DNA of 64,000 nucleotides, taken from positions 15,637,792 through 15,701,791 of the forward strand of contig NC_088312.1 of assembly GCF_910592395.1 (NCBI RefSeq). The letters run 5' to 3'. Source of the stretch: Lineus longissimus. Lineage: Eukaryota > Nemertea > Pilidiophora > Heteronemertea > Lineidae. Below, in pieces: positions 1-11,858 of the stretch (position 1 is its first letter; each line of letters begins with the position of its first letter). Under the pieces are notes generated by a model. The model was given only the letters and a program-made list of their open reading frames with translations. It was not told the DNA's origin and made no database searches. The position numbers and the translations under genes are program-made.

Positions 1-960
1 CAGGTCATACTTAGGATTGAACCACAGGAATGGCCTAGTTTGATCCTCCACAAATATCTGACTGAACTGGTGTAGAGATGTTATCAGTGAGAGTATTACT
101 CTTATGTCATATATATAACCATGGCCAACGACCAACCTCCTTAAGGCTTGAAAAACTTGGTTGTTGTGCATCCATTGTGTATTTTTCATCTTATGTTTAT
201 GTCAGATAGTTAATGTCGGCTTGCATCCTGACCTTCATGTGATGTGTAACCATTCATATGTGTGTTCCCAGCTGCCACAAGTTTTTCCCACATTACTGTG
301 TCTGGTGAGAAAAGTGGACGTTTGTGTCTTGCCTACTGTTGGATAAGCTGGAAAATATAGTGAAGGATTGCCAGTTAAAAAGTGGTGTTAGTGCAGCTGG
401 TGACTCGTTTGCTGTAAAACCTAACTTGTTGGTGATAGTGCACTTCTGTTCAATGTCCTCCTCGGTCCCCCTTAATGTTCTTGAAGATTTCCTCCTGAAG
501 TAAACAGCCATAATCGTTATACACTTTGTATATAGGCGATATTATATTTAAATAAATCTAAATATAGTATTAAAACAAAACATTTTGTTTATTCATATGT
601 TGCAACAGATGAGTTGAGTATAATCCAAATGCACCCACTACTTCAATATCGCTCATGGAAAAATGGCTTAGAATGCCAATGATTGTGATATTGCATGCAC
701 ATCTTGATTTCCTCTCTTCATCAACATCATCTTGGCTACCTCTCTGAAACCCTACAATGTTGGGCAGCGCTAGTTGCTAAGGGATATGGAACATCAGCAG
801 AAATGTTTAAAATGTGTGGTGTATGGTCCAATACCTACTAGTTACACATTAACACCGGTCTATCCTGAAACCTTTCAGTAGAACTCAAATGATCTGCGCT
901 ATATTAACCAGAGCATTTCTGACCGGGACCTAATAATAACTGGATGGAGTGAGGTACATA
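1..960. other. No gene recognised
   Basis: This AT-rich stretch has only short open frames without family resemblance. I see no splice-bounded exon, no TIRs and no tandem repeat. An AATAAA-like run lies near 550. Confidence 0.5.
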
Positions 961-965
961 CACTC

Positions 966-1805
966 TTGAAAATAATGAAATTAGTACAGAAAAATCGATT
1001 TGCCTTGACTGGGATTCGAACGTCAAATCTTTGGATTGCGAAAAGTTGGCTTCTGCAAGTCAGCAAAGTGGGAACCCAATATGGCATTGATGTTCACAGT
1101 GCAATTATATATCCATGGCCAAAATCCTGCTGGCGCGATCATGTAACCCTACTTGTGAGGGACAAGTGGCTGACAAAGCTGACGCTAGAGGCAAAGAACA
1201 AAAGAACCCTGGTATGGTTAATTATTGACATGTCCTGGCTAGGCAAGCCCCACCCATTGTGGAATCCATGCACAGGTAAACCCTTCTTGGTGGAGGCTGC
1301 AATCACCATGGCACGCCTACTGGTTGGATGTTATGGCCTACACGCTTTGAAGGCGAACTTCCTGAAGAAAGATCTAAATCCAGTCTGCCCCCTCTTTGGG
1401 GAAGAAGAAGAAGGGATGGCAAACTTCTTGATCAAGTGCCCGTTGCTACAAGGCGCAAGAGGAGGCAAGCTGGCAGAACTGCACACCATGTATAAGGAAG
1501 TAGGGCTAAATCCCCCAGGAACAGACAATGAATTATGCTCGGCAGTGCTGAACGGGTGGGGTTACAGGTCACCAAATAACAATCTTATCAAATCTAATAA
1601 CATTACTAGGCTAAAACTTAATATTTTAAATGCAAACAAGCTCTCCAATTTGCTGTGCCACAAGCTGCATGTTACTCGTGACATTAGGATTAACGAACAA
1701 TTACTTGCAGAGGATACCAACAACCCGAGCAAGGTGCTTACTCAACAAGACAAGACAAGACCACAGATCTTTGGATTGTCGGTCCGCTACTCCACTATAA
1801 ATTGA
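966..1805 (+). pseudogene. LINE reverse-transcriptase C-terminal fragment
   Basis: This is an open frame of 279 codons. Its middle resembles the region after the RT domain in many animal non-LTR retrotransposons: PLWNPCTGKP, then a KAR-like helix (ARLLVGCYGLHALKANF), then a zinc-knuckle-like segment NPVCPLFGEEEEG..NFLIKCPLL. In the family that knuckle normally reads C-x-x-C..H..C. Here the second Cys is Phe (CPLFG) and the His position is Asn, so the motif has decayed. No RT palm motif (xADD) or endonuclease lies upstream, so the copy is 5'-truncated, as is usual for LINEs. The first ~50 residues may not belong to the element. An AATAAA lies at about 1856. The clade cannot be assigned with confidence. 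Confidence 0.6.
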
Positions 1806-1881
1806 GCAATCGAAGTCCCTGAACTTCTGTACAGTGTGACACCATTATAGAACCAAATAAACGTAAAAAATCTCAGACATT

Positions 1882-2530
1882 GCATGTGACGTAATATAGT
1901 GTACCACGCCCCATTTATCAAGTAGGCCCCTATGAATCTGTAATGGTCTGGTCAGTTCCAGTGACTGTCCCGAGTTGGCGCCACCGGCCGATAGCCTCGG
2001 GGTGGCAGTAGCCGGACTCGGAAAAAGAGTCTGGGTTTTTAGAAGCGACTGTCTGAAGTGAGCGCTTGTTTTGTATTAAACTAGAAGTCAATAAAGTCGA
2101 GATTACCGAATTCTAAAAGTTTATGTTAAGTAAGTTCCCGGTTAACCGGCAAGCAGAAAGGCCGGACGTTTTAAATCGACCTTAATGATGGAGTCGTCAT
2201 GAAAATCCGTATTTCGAAGATTGTAACGGTTTTTTCATCCCGGGACAATTCGTTTCAAAAGCACTTGGAGGGGGGGGGCTTTAGGGATTGCAGTGCGCGG
2301 TGCCGACGAGGTTGATTGGTTCACAGGTGCCTGTAGGGTTAGGGTTAGGGCAGGGGTTACGCCTGGGGTTAGGGTTAGGGTTAGATAGGGTAAACGATGG
2401 CGTGACAGATTCGCCAAGTTGCTCATTCAGATCTTGCAAATTCTGACGAAACAAATTTGATTTCACTCTTTGCTTCCCGGGCATGCAGTTATATAGAATG
2501 TACCACGCCCCCTCATTATGTAGGGCAATA
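1882..2530 (+). repeat. Pair of ~40-bp direct repeats about 600 bp apart
   Basis: A segment starting GCATG and containing ATATAG..TGTACCACGCCCC occurs at about 1882-1920 and again at about 2481-2520, followed in both cases by a TAGG..C stretch. The interval includes an AATAAA near 2089 and the telomere-like tract. It could be a decayed element with terminal direct repeats, but I see no coding sequence in it. Confidence 0.35.
2335..2390 (+). repeat. Short interstitial telomere-like repeat
   Basis: Two runs of (TTAGGG)n, each of two to three units, are separated by about 15 bases of degenerate sequence (GCAGGGGTTACGCC). TTAGGG is the usual metazoan telomere unit. This is a short internal tract, not a chromosome end, because unrelated sequence continues on both sides. 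Confidence 0.7.
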
Positions 2531-3268
2531 GGCCTTTGCCACCAAAACGTCCGCCGAGGCTTACGAAATGAGGGGGGCCGGGGGGGGGCAGCGCCGGTCT
2601 AGCCAAAACGAGTATGCTGTGAGCATACCAGAGGTTGCGCATCATTAACGATTCCCACTAGCCCACTGAAATAGGCTCCGGTCCGGTCTTGTCTATCTAC
2701 AGCCATGCCCGAAAGTTTACATACACTGGGAAATTTTGAATAAAACCTGAAATTCTTACCAAAACTACTTCATCTAAGATATAAATGGTGTGTCTCATAC
2801 CTACTCCTTCTTTGATTACATGCAAAACTTGGCACTGCACGAGAAATATCATGAAAATATCGCGATATATCAAAATTTCATGTAAAATCTATCTTTTTAA
2901 ATCCTGCAGTTCTTCTTCTTCTTCGGCGTTCAAGCTGCCTAAAATCATAACCTCAGTCCTTTGGCGGAGATGAAGCGGCTTGTCGTTTCAAGGTCATGCT
3001 GTGTCCCCCACAGCTTTTCCTCGACATTGGTGTCTGCGGGCCAGAGACCGTATTCATGAAGCCTTCGTACATTTTTCACTAGGAACGATTTACATGGCTC
3101 TTAGTAAGACTTTAGTACGCGGTAACTGCCTAGTAGGTCACTCAATTTGAAGATTCGAAGATAAATAGACCAGGCAGACCGCTAAGTATGTGGACAATCC
3201 AGAAGTATTAAGGAAGCAGGAAGGGGTGGGCATTTGTGGTTTGAGTGCGAGGGGGTATAGTGGTGTCT
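2391..3268. other. No gene recognised
   Basis: This is intergenic sequence with a small TTC repeat near 2911-2922. No open frame, hairpin or element end could be recognised. Confidence 0.45.
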
Positions 3269-3360
3269 GTTGACTGTGCTTTAAGAGAGACTAGGCATGA
3301 TGCCAGTCTGCTTTAAGAGAGACTAGGCATGATGCCAGTCTCTCTGAAAGCACAGTCAAC
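3269..3360. repeat. Foldback hairpin with internal duplication
   Basis: The outer arms GTTGACTGTGCTTT.. (from 3269) and ..AAAGCACAGTCAAC (ending 3360) are inverted repeats of about 22 bp. Between them a ~31-bp segment (CTTTAAGAGAGACTAGGCAT..) is present twice in direct orientation. It looks like a small palindromic MITE or a slippage-expanded hairpin. Confidence 0.65.
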
Positions 3361-5195
3361 TGACATTTGGTTTCAGTACATGTATTAGGTCATCAGTATT
3401 TCATTATTTCTTTTTGCCAGACCATCTAATAGATACTCTATCGTCCATAATGTTATGTTTCAAATAAATCTTTTATCTTTGTGATGCAAGCATATCAATT
3501 AGATGCTAGAAAGTCCATAATGCAAATCCTCAATGTGGACAAGATTCCCTCTAGTTTCGGACGAGGCACTGTCACCAGCCCCTTCCAATGATGATATGCG
3601 GTCACATCCAGCTACAGGTGAGACACTGATAGGTCGCCCTTTAGACAAGACACTGTCAATACTAATTAAATAGAACAGTGTCAACTCTTGTCCTATTTGA
3701 CCTATATAAGCTTTAAAATTCGAAAATTCAAAACTGTGATGAGATCTGCCAATGGCAAAAGGCCTTACAAAATGGGTTGGTAATGTAAATTAGGCAAATA
3801 GAAACAATGAAATTCGGTATCGGAGGTTATCTGAAGGCCACGTATCTGTAATAAAGTTTAAAGGCGTTTTCCCATGTTTCTACATGCTCATGACATTTTC
3901 CGAGACGTAATCTGGGAGGAACGCTTTCAAAGCCCAATAGACCTATCCTAGCCTGTCAAACCATGACATTTTCGTTGTACGTTATGCATGATAATTTCAG
4001 GGTTGGGGGAGGGGGTCTGAAGTAAGGGGGTGAATTTTGACGGCTTTTTCACCACGACGGGTTGAATGGAGCCTCTAAACCACATAAGTAAGCCAATTGG
4101 ACTGAAACTTCATTATTTTCTTCACTTTAAACACACCTTATTGTCAATTTCAGAAAAATTATATCTTAAATGGAAAATACCATTCAACTGGTATGTTGAT
4201 ACCACGCATTGATCTCAAACTGAAATATTTTCGTGCACAACCGCGTGCTGATTGGTTTAATACAGGTGCGTGACCTGTGTGGTGGACCGAAGCAGAATGG
4301 ATAAATTAATAAGTGCTCGAAACGCATCTTCTTGTCCTTTCTTTCTTTATTCAACCTTGACATGACAATCCATGTAACGACTAACTAAGGATGACAACGA
4401 TGACGATGATGATGGTTCAACTGTAAAGATAAACATAACAAACGCCTTAACACTAGACAAATAATGATTTGACTAGGCCAGTAATATAGTAATAATACTC
4501 ATAGTTAAGAAACAAGCCAGGGAAACCTCCCTTAGATAATCCAAACTGAGGACAAGGAATGACTCCAAGCCGACTTTACAGTAGAAGACGAGGCGTTTAG
4601 CTATATAGATTTACGGCAGGTGGCAGCACCATACGGCCACAGCTGACAGCACGCTCTCTGTGCTCAAATTAACCACTGCGAACAGCAGATTGGTCCTAGA
4701 ACAAGTAAGACAATCTCCTTAATCTCTTACTACATTTTAGTGTGTCCTTAGACAAGTAGAAAATGTTTTATAATCACTTTAAGGGATCAAAAAGGTCACG
4801 TGACCAAAAGACCGGGACGATCTGTCACGAGTGGAGGACTGGTGGCGTGGCTGTTAGCAACCAGAATATATGATCCATTTTGATCAAGACGCGTAAAAGA
4901 TGCTTACTATGGCATCTATACTTACATCACATTATTGTCCATACTGCTACGAACAATATATAGAGCCTGGCGCTCTAAAACCCACAAAAGGGTTCCGGAC
5001 AAACGAAACCACACTGGTTTCGGGAAGACAAAAATTGCGAAAGCGTTGATGTAAATGGGCCCATTTTCACCTCCGCCGGAGGACGCTCCGAACCATCCCG
5101 TCTTCGGGCAGGAAAAGACACAACAACCTGAACTAGAGGGTCAACTGTGTATCAAGTTTCAAATTATATAGCTTTAGCGGTTAAGAAACGTGCCA
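3361..5195. other. No gene recognised
   Basis: Over 1.8 kb no coding frame, splice-bounded exon or transposon end can be supported. A degenerate GAT/GAC microsatellite lies near 4390-4415. The last ~200 bases adjoin the tandem array. Confidence 0.4.
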
Positions 5196-6383
5196 TTAAT
5201 ATGCAAAGAGCAATCTCTAGTGAACTCACACAACTGTTTGACATGGGGGAGCCCCCCAAACCCCCGTCCTTCTGACATATATAGCCAGTACATTGGGGGA
5301 TGAGTCCCCCAAACCCCCTCCCCCGTTCTCTGAAAGTGACAGCTTTTAGTCAGTACATGGGGGGAAGGCCCCCCCAACCCCCCCCCCCCCCATTGGACTC
5401 TAAAAATAAGAATTCCTTGGAGACGCTGAACAATAAGGCCCCATAAAGAAATAGTCCCCGCCCCGGTAGCTGTCTCATATCTGCTGGAAGAAGCAGCTCT
5501 TTGTGGTGAAATAATAATTGAATGCATGTCATGACACCCAGGAGCTTTTTCTCATTTCTGAAACAGTTGCATGGTTGGAATGAATTTCCAAATCAGTCCG
5601 TCAAATCTCTACGCAATGAAAATTGAAATGTTACAACTGTCCCACCGACGTTGTCCTGTATGTCCTAGCAGACGATTTTTAAATAAATGATGTGATTGAT
5701 ATACTTGTAGATTGGAATGAATTATTTCTTCAATGATATGAAAATTGAAAACCCTCTGACATGCCCGAGTACAAAAAACCAGAGGCAAGACACACCATGC
5801 ATGTCATGACACCCAGGAGCTTTTTCTCATTTCTGAAACAGTTGCATGGTTGGAATGAATTTCCAAATCAGTCCGTCAAATCTCTATCCAAATGGAACAT
5901 TATGACCACTCTATATTTGTGCAGTAGTGTTAAAACTGACTTTTTTGAAGTAAAGTACGTAAATCGAGAAGAAGAGGACGTTTACTTCGTCTGCAATGAA
6001 ATGTCACAACTGTCTCCGCCGACGTTGTTGTCCTGTATGTTCTAGCAGACGATTTTTAGATACATGATGTCCCACACCCGCACTTCAGGACAGTGGCGCC
6101 GGTGTGAATAAATCTACTTGCGTGAATGGTCAATGGCTCATGACGTCATGAAATAATTGCGTCACGAGGAAGGAAACAATGGGAATCATGGTAACTGTGG
6201 TTGCGGTGCGTCGTGAAAGCAGGATCGGCAAGCGCGGCCCGTATGGAATGCGACAAACTGTACCGGAACCAGAATTGTCATGGGTCTGCACAAATTTTTT
6301 CAGATTCGATGGACATGATGGATATATGAATTTTGTTTACACTTTATACATTCGTAACCATTACACTCACTACGTTGTGTGAG
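5196..6383 (+). repeat. Tandem unit A of a ~1.19-kb repeat
   Basis: This is the first of three head-to-tail copies. Landmarks in order are: AGCAATCTCTAGTGAACTC; three C/G-run hairpin modules (5240-5400); GGTAGCTGTCTCATATCTGC (5465); a ~150-bp module starting near CATGTCATGACACCCAGG that is present twice (5525 and 5804); TGGCGCCGGTGTGAATAAAT (6090); and a GTGAGTTA end. A 94-codon frame at 5761-6045 contains FLKQLHGWNEFPNQSVKSL and VKTDFFEVKYVNREEEDV and is also open in unit C. No transposase or RT is recognisable. Unit A preserves the empty sites for the MITE and MULE insertions found in units B and C. Confidence 0.8.
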
Positions 6384-8527
6384 TTAATATGTAAAGAGCA
6401 ATCTCTAGTGAACTCACACAACTGTTTGACATGGGGGAGCCCCCAAACCCCCGTCCTTCTGACATATATAGCCAGTACATTGGGGGATGAGTCCCCCAAA
6501 CCCCCTCCCCGTTCTCTGAAAGTGACAGGTTTTAGTCAGTACATTGGGGGGAAGGCCCCCCCCATCCCCCCCCATTGGACTCTAAAAATAGAATTCCTTG
6601 GAGACGCTGAACAATAAGGCCCCATAAAGAAATAGTCCCCGCCCCGGTAGCTGTCTCATATCTGCTGAAAGAAGCAGCTCTTTGTGGTGAAATAATAATT
6701 GAATGCATGTCATGACACCCAGGAGCTTTTTCTCATTTCTGAAACAGTTGCATGGTTGGAATAAATTGCCAAATCAGTCCGTCAAATCTCTATGCAATGA
6801 AAATTGAAATGTCACAACTGTCTCCACCGACGTTGTCCTGTATGTCCTAGCAGACGATTTTTAAATAAATGATGTGATTGATATACCATTGGAATGAATT
6901 ATTTCTTCAATGATATGAAAGTTGAAAACCCTCTGACATGTCGGAGTACAAAAATGCAGAGGCAAGACACATCATGCATGTCATGACACCCAGGAGCTTT
7001 TTCTCATTTCTGAAACAGTTGCATGGTTGGAATGAATTTCCAAATCAGTCCGTCAAATCTCTATCCAAATGGAACTTTAAGACCACTCTATAATTGTGCA
7101 GTAGTGTTAAAACTGACCTTTTTGAAGTAAAGTACGTAAATCCAGAAGAAGAGGACGTTTGCTTTGGTCTGCAATAAAATGTCACATCTGTCTCCGCCGA
7201 CGTTGTCCTGCACATATGTCCTAGCAGACGATTTTTAAAATCATGATGTCCCACACCCGCACTTCAGTGGCGCCGGTGCAAGGAGGATACCGCGGTGACG
7301 TCACGGCTTTTCCAAGATGGCGCTGCATATTGTAAACAAACTCGATCCACGGCCAAGGGAAAATCAAGTCATCAAAAAAGTTAGATTTTTCGCATCAAAT
7401 CAGAGTTATCAGTACTTTTCTGCTATGAAATAAGTCTTCAGACAATAAGCTATCATTTGAATAATGAAAAGTGCTGTTTTGATGGGGAAAAATAGGTTTT
7501 TTTAAACCAAATAGCCGGCACCGATCTTCCAAAATTAGCGATGGTTTCAAAACAGTCTCCCAGATATGGGGCAATCTCTTCATTATCATAATGGAATTTG
7601 GAGGCATGTTTAAAGATTTTACAAGTTCGAGACCTGTAATACCTAAAACTCGCATAGATCCCCATAGATCCCCTCTATTTGTCGAGTTAGCGTCCCTAAG
7701 ATCATGCATTTTCGGACACTAGAACGAAATCTTCCTGCGGATATCGCGGTTTCGGTGATGATTTAAGGAGAAATTGACTGTTCTTAGAGTTGTATGGGAC
7801 AGATATGAGTTCATACTTCATGAATACATGAATATATTATGATATGGGCGGGCTTCTAAGTCAAAAAACAATAACAAACTCAACTTCATCTCTACCGTGT
7901 ATCGCGTAGTGCATTGCCTAGTGTATTTCGTAGTGTATTTTAGCGGAGACATTATTTCCCATTATTTCCGCACTTTGGCCACGGCAAACGTCTTTTTAAT
8001 TCGTGGAAGTTAATCTGCTCTGTAAATTTTATTCTACACAGGAAGAATCCATACTAGGTATTGCAATATTTCATGTCTATTGGTGTTTTTGTGTAGGCCT
8101 ACAGGAGCGCACCAGACAGTGAGACGTGGAAATGTGTTCAGTGCTGGTGCTGTCAGTAGACTGAATCTGATTGGCCATAGCGATCACTAATATGGGTCGG
8201 GATCACGTGATGTGACGTCACCGCGGTATCCTCCTTGGCGCCGGTGTGAATAAATCTACTTGCGTGAATGGTCAATGGCTCATGAAGTCATGAAATAATT
8301 GCGTCACGAGGAAGGAAACAATGGGAATCATGGTAACTGTGGTTGCGGTGCGTCGTGAAAGCAGGATCGGCAAGCGCGGCCCGTATGGAATGCAACAAAC
8401 TGTACCGGAACCGGAACTGCCATGGGTCTGCACAAATTTTTTCAGATTCGATGGACATGATGGATATATGAATTTTGTTTACACTTTATATACATACGTA
8501 ACCATTACACTCACTACGTTGTGTGAG
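6384..8527 (+). repeat. Tandem unit B, split by a MITE
   Basis: The landmark order is that of unit A, with a period of 1188 bp from A to B. The unit is interrupted at the GCGCCGGTG site by a 959-bp MITE (7279-8237) that duplicates those nine bases. Without the insertion and one duplication copy, B is about 1.18 kb. The frame that is open in A and C has a stop here near 7091 (CTATAATTG against CTATATTTG), so B does not encode that peptide. Confidence 0.8.
7279..8237 (+). mobile_element. 959-bp MITE, copy 1 (9-bp TSD)
   Basis: The ends are perfect 26-bp inverted repeats starting CAAGGAGGATACCGCGGTGA and ending in a CRE-like TGACGTCAC. The nine bases GCGCCGGTG lie on both sides (7270-7278 and 8238-8246), and unit A shows the uninterrupted site. 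A 9-bp duplication is typical of Mutator-type elements, so this is probably a non-autonomous MULE MITE. Its TIR does not match the full MULE next door. There is no coding frame of note. A second copy lies inverted at 16751-17696. Confidence 0.9.
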
Positions 8528-9521
8528 TTAATATGTAAAGAGCAATCTCTAGTGAACTCACACAACTGTTTGACATGGGGGAGCCCCCCAAACCCCCGTC
8601 CTTCTGACATATATAGCCAGTACATTGGGGGATGAGTCCCCCAAACCCCCTCCCCCGTTCTCTGAAAGTGACAGGTTTTAGTCAGTACATTGGGGGGAAG
8701 GCCCCCCCCCCAACCCCCCCCCCATTGGACTCTAAAAATAGAATTCCTTGGAGACGCTGAACAATAAGGCCCCATAAAGAAATAGTCCCCTCGCCGGTAG
8801 CGAAATTTTTATTCCCAAACAGGTTTGCTGTTAGAAAAAAAATCTGCCTTTTGATTGGTTCAAAGTTTTTTACGTCATCAGCAATGGCGGCGGCTTTGAC
8901 TCTGTGAAATTTTGACCGCTCTGAACAAGAAAATACCGATTTCTTCTACGAGAATTATCGAAACCTTTATGTAAGTTTACTATATAGTGAAATTATTAAT
9001 CAGTGCATCTAAAAGACTGAACTTCATCGTACTATAACTTGTAAATAATGCAGCAATCCGATTATAAAATGTTTGTTTACACATGGGCCAACACAGTACA
9101 CAGATAGTACACATCACGTATACATGTACATACTCAATGGTCCACTGTTCATATAGCCTATACCATAGCTTATGAGCAAGAGAAGAGGCTTGTTTATAGG
9201 CTTAGACATGTTAGATATAAAGAAAACATTTTATTCAGCGCTATAGACAGACTAGAGCCCAATAAATTAAGCCAAGGTGCACAGGCGCAGACGTTTGTAA
9301 TTGTATTTCCCTGATCGCGATACACTGGTCACTGTGTAGGCCTACATCAATGCATATGGGTTACATTCTGATGTACAGTGTAGATGTACACCAAGTATCA
9401 GGGAAAATAATCCTTCGAATAGAGAGTCTCGTTCATTTACAATCCACTACAGACGCGTGTGCCTATAGGGCCTATTACAATCAGTGATGGTATTAACAAT
9501 GTCTATTTCTTCACTCCACAG

Positions 9522-11800
9522 GAATCCTTGCCTCCTGAATATGCTTACCACATCTGTAGTTACGAAGATGTTGAGGATGGCTATGAAACGGTGTTCAGGA
9601 TTGATATCGGCAATGAAGAAGAGGCCAAAGCCTGGCTTGAAAAATACCAGCGCCAAACCAAAGTGACGTTACGCGTTGAAGCAACAAAGCCAAAAGATGG
9701 TTGGGTGAACCTGTTCAAGTGTTTCTACCGATGCCATCTCAAGACTCTACCACGGTCTGCAAGTGCTAGTCAGAAACTATCCTCAAAGAACACGAATTGT
9801 CCTGCCCAGCTAGTTCTGACAATCAAGCGCATCCCTGGAAAACTAAGCAGGTGAGTTTCATATACATAATATACATGTACAGGCCATGCCATGAATGATA
9901 TTCTTACCCTGTATGACTGCAGCTGTAATTCTCCGTTAGAAAACTGGTTTACATTGGTCATTGATAAAGTTAATGTGCCTTCGATATTGAAAATGTACTT
10001 CATAGGAATGGAGTTATCAAGGTCAGTTTCAGGAAACCTACATTACAGTACAAACTACAATTCATTAATTGTTCATTTCAGAGCCAAAATGAAGGATCTT
10101 CACCTACCAGCGTATCAAGTTGTTGTCAAGCTCTCCCACCGCCATAACCATGTGATTGATAGTGCTGATAGCCTAAAGCATAGAGATGTAAGTGAAGAGA
10201 CAGTTGCCAAATTCAAAGACCTGTTCTCTAAAGGGCATTCACCAGCATCCGCTCTCAACACCCACAAGCTTGATCTACAACTACACTACGACCAAGACTA
10301 TGTGTATGAAGCTGCTGATCGTGCCAATTGTCCAGACATACAGTTCTGTCACAGGTAAGATTTATAATCCTTCTCCCTCCAAAAAATTGGAACCCATCAA
10401 GACAGGTGATTTTGCTTGCAATAAAGCCCAAAAATAACAATAAATTATCATGTGTAGTCACCAAGAATATTTTCACATTTCAGGCTGTATCGGAAGATCT
10501 TCAATAAAGCCTACGGTGCTGCTAGTGGGGAGAAGATGCTGCACGACCTGGAAGCAGCAATCGAGTCCTACAACAGTGAGAAGGGTGAAGTGTGCGGCAG
10601 GATCGACCAAGTCAATGGCAAGATCGCAATCGCGTTGTGCAGCCCTCTTATGAAACGTGTCAGCCAGAAGCACGAATACAGTGGAGAACTTGTGTTTATA
10701 GATGCATCGGGGGGCATGGATCGATATGACTGTAGGATCTTCATGCTTCTAACTCATAGTGCTGCTGGCGGATTACCACTGGGGTGCCTGATTGTAACCT
10801 CAGAGTCCAGGGAGTGTGTAACTCTGGCATTGAAACTGTACACAGAAATAATGCCTAGAGATGCTTTCTTTGGCCGGGGTGCTCTTGGTCCTCAGGTGTT
10901 CTTATCTGACGATAGTGAGGGCAGAAAGGCAGAGCCTTGCATCAGTGTTTCCACAGGCCACATTGATTCTTTGCGTTTTCCACTTGCTGCAGGCAGTGTG
11001 GAGGTTCCTGTGGGAAAGCAAGAACAACATCCGAAGAGAGCACAGGCAACAGTTGCTTTTTGCAGTAAAAAAGATGACTTTCGCCATGACTGTTGAATCA
11101 CTCGAGGAAGCCTATGAAGAGCTTCAGGATAGTGAAGTTGCTCGTCTCTACCTTAACTTCATAGCCCATGTTGAAAAGCTCTACAATCGTCGTCAGACAT
11201 GGGCAGTCTGCTATCGTTCAGAGTTACCCACCCGGGGTAACAACACCAATAACTATGTTGAAGCTGCTATGAGGATCCTCAAGGACCAGATCTTTGAACG
11301 TGTGAGAGCCTACAATGTGGTCCAGCTCTTTGACTTTCTCGTCACTCGAGTATCCAGTTACTATGAGCGTCGCCTCACTGACTTGGCCAATGGGCGTATC
11401 GATGTGACTGTCTCAAAGAAGTATCTCCCTGGTGGTTCATCGATTCCTGTGGCGAGCATCACCAAGGTTGCTGCCCACTACTACGAGGTCAAGAGTGAGA
11501 CAAGGGAGAATTCCACATACTTCGTTGATACCCAAATCGGTATTTGCACTTGCATTGCAGGGATGGGTGGCGCTCCCTGCAAACACCAGTATGCTGTTGT
11601 GAGGAATTTCAATGAGTCCTCATTGAATTTCTTGCCAATGAGGGACCCTCACTTGCGAGAACAGATGCTCTTTCTTGCAACTGGTCAGAAGAATGCGAGA
11701 CCTGGATGGTTTGCATCCCTTCCCATTGCTGGCTTGCCACAACTGGAGGAGCCTGTACGACATGTACGAGGACCAATAGAAAACCAGACGGGCGGCCAGA

Positions 11801-11858
<58 letters not shown>

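Noticed and set aside
975-1040. B-box-like GGGATTCGAAC (minus strand), possible tRNA
   Set aside because: The T-stem does not pair and no acceptor stem or A box can be formed.
1960-2060. Possible LTR/primer-binding site (TGGCGCCACCGG) near an AATAAA
   Set aside because: No paired LTR or internal retroelement coding sequence could be found.
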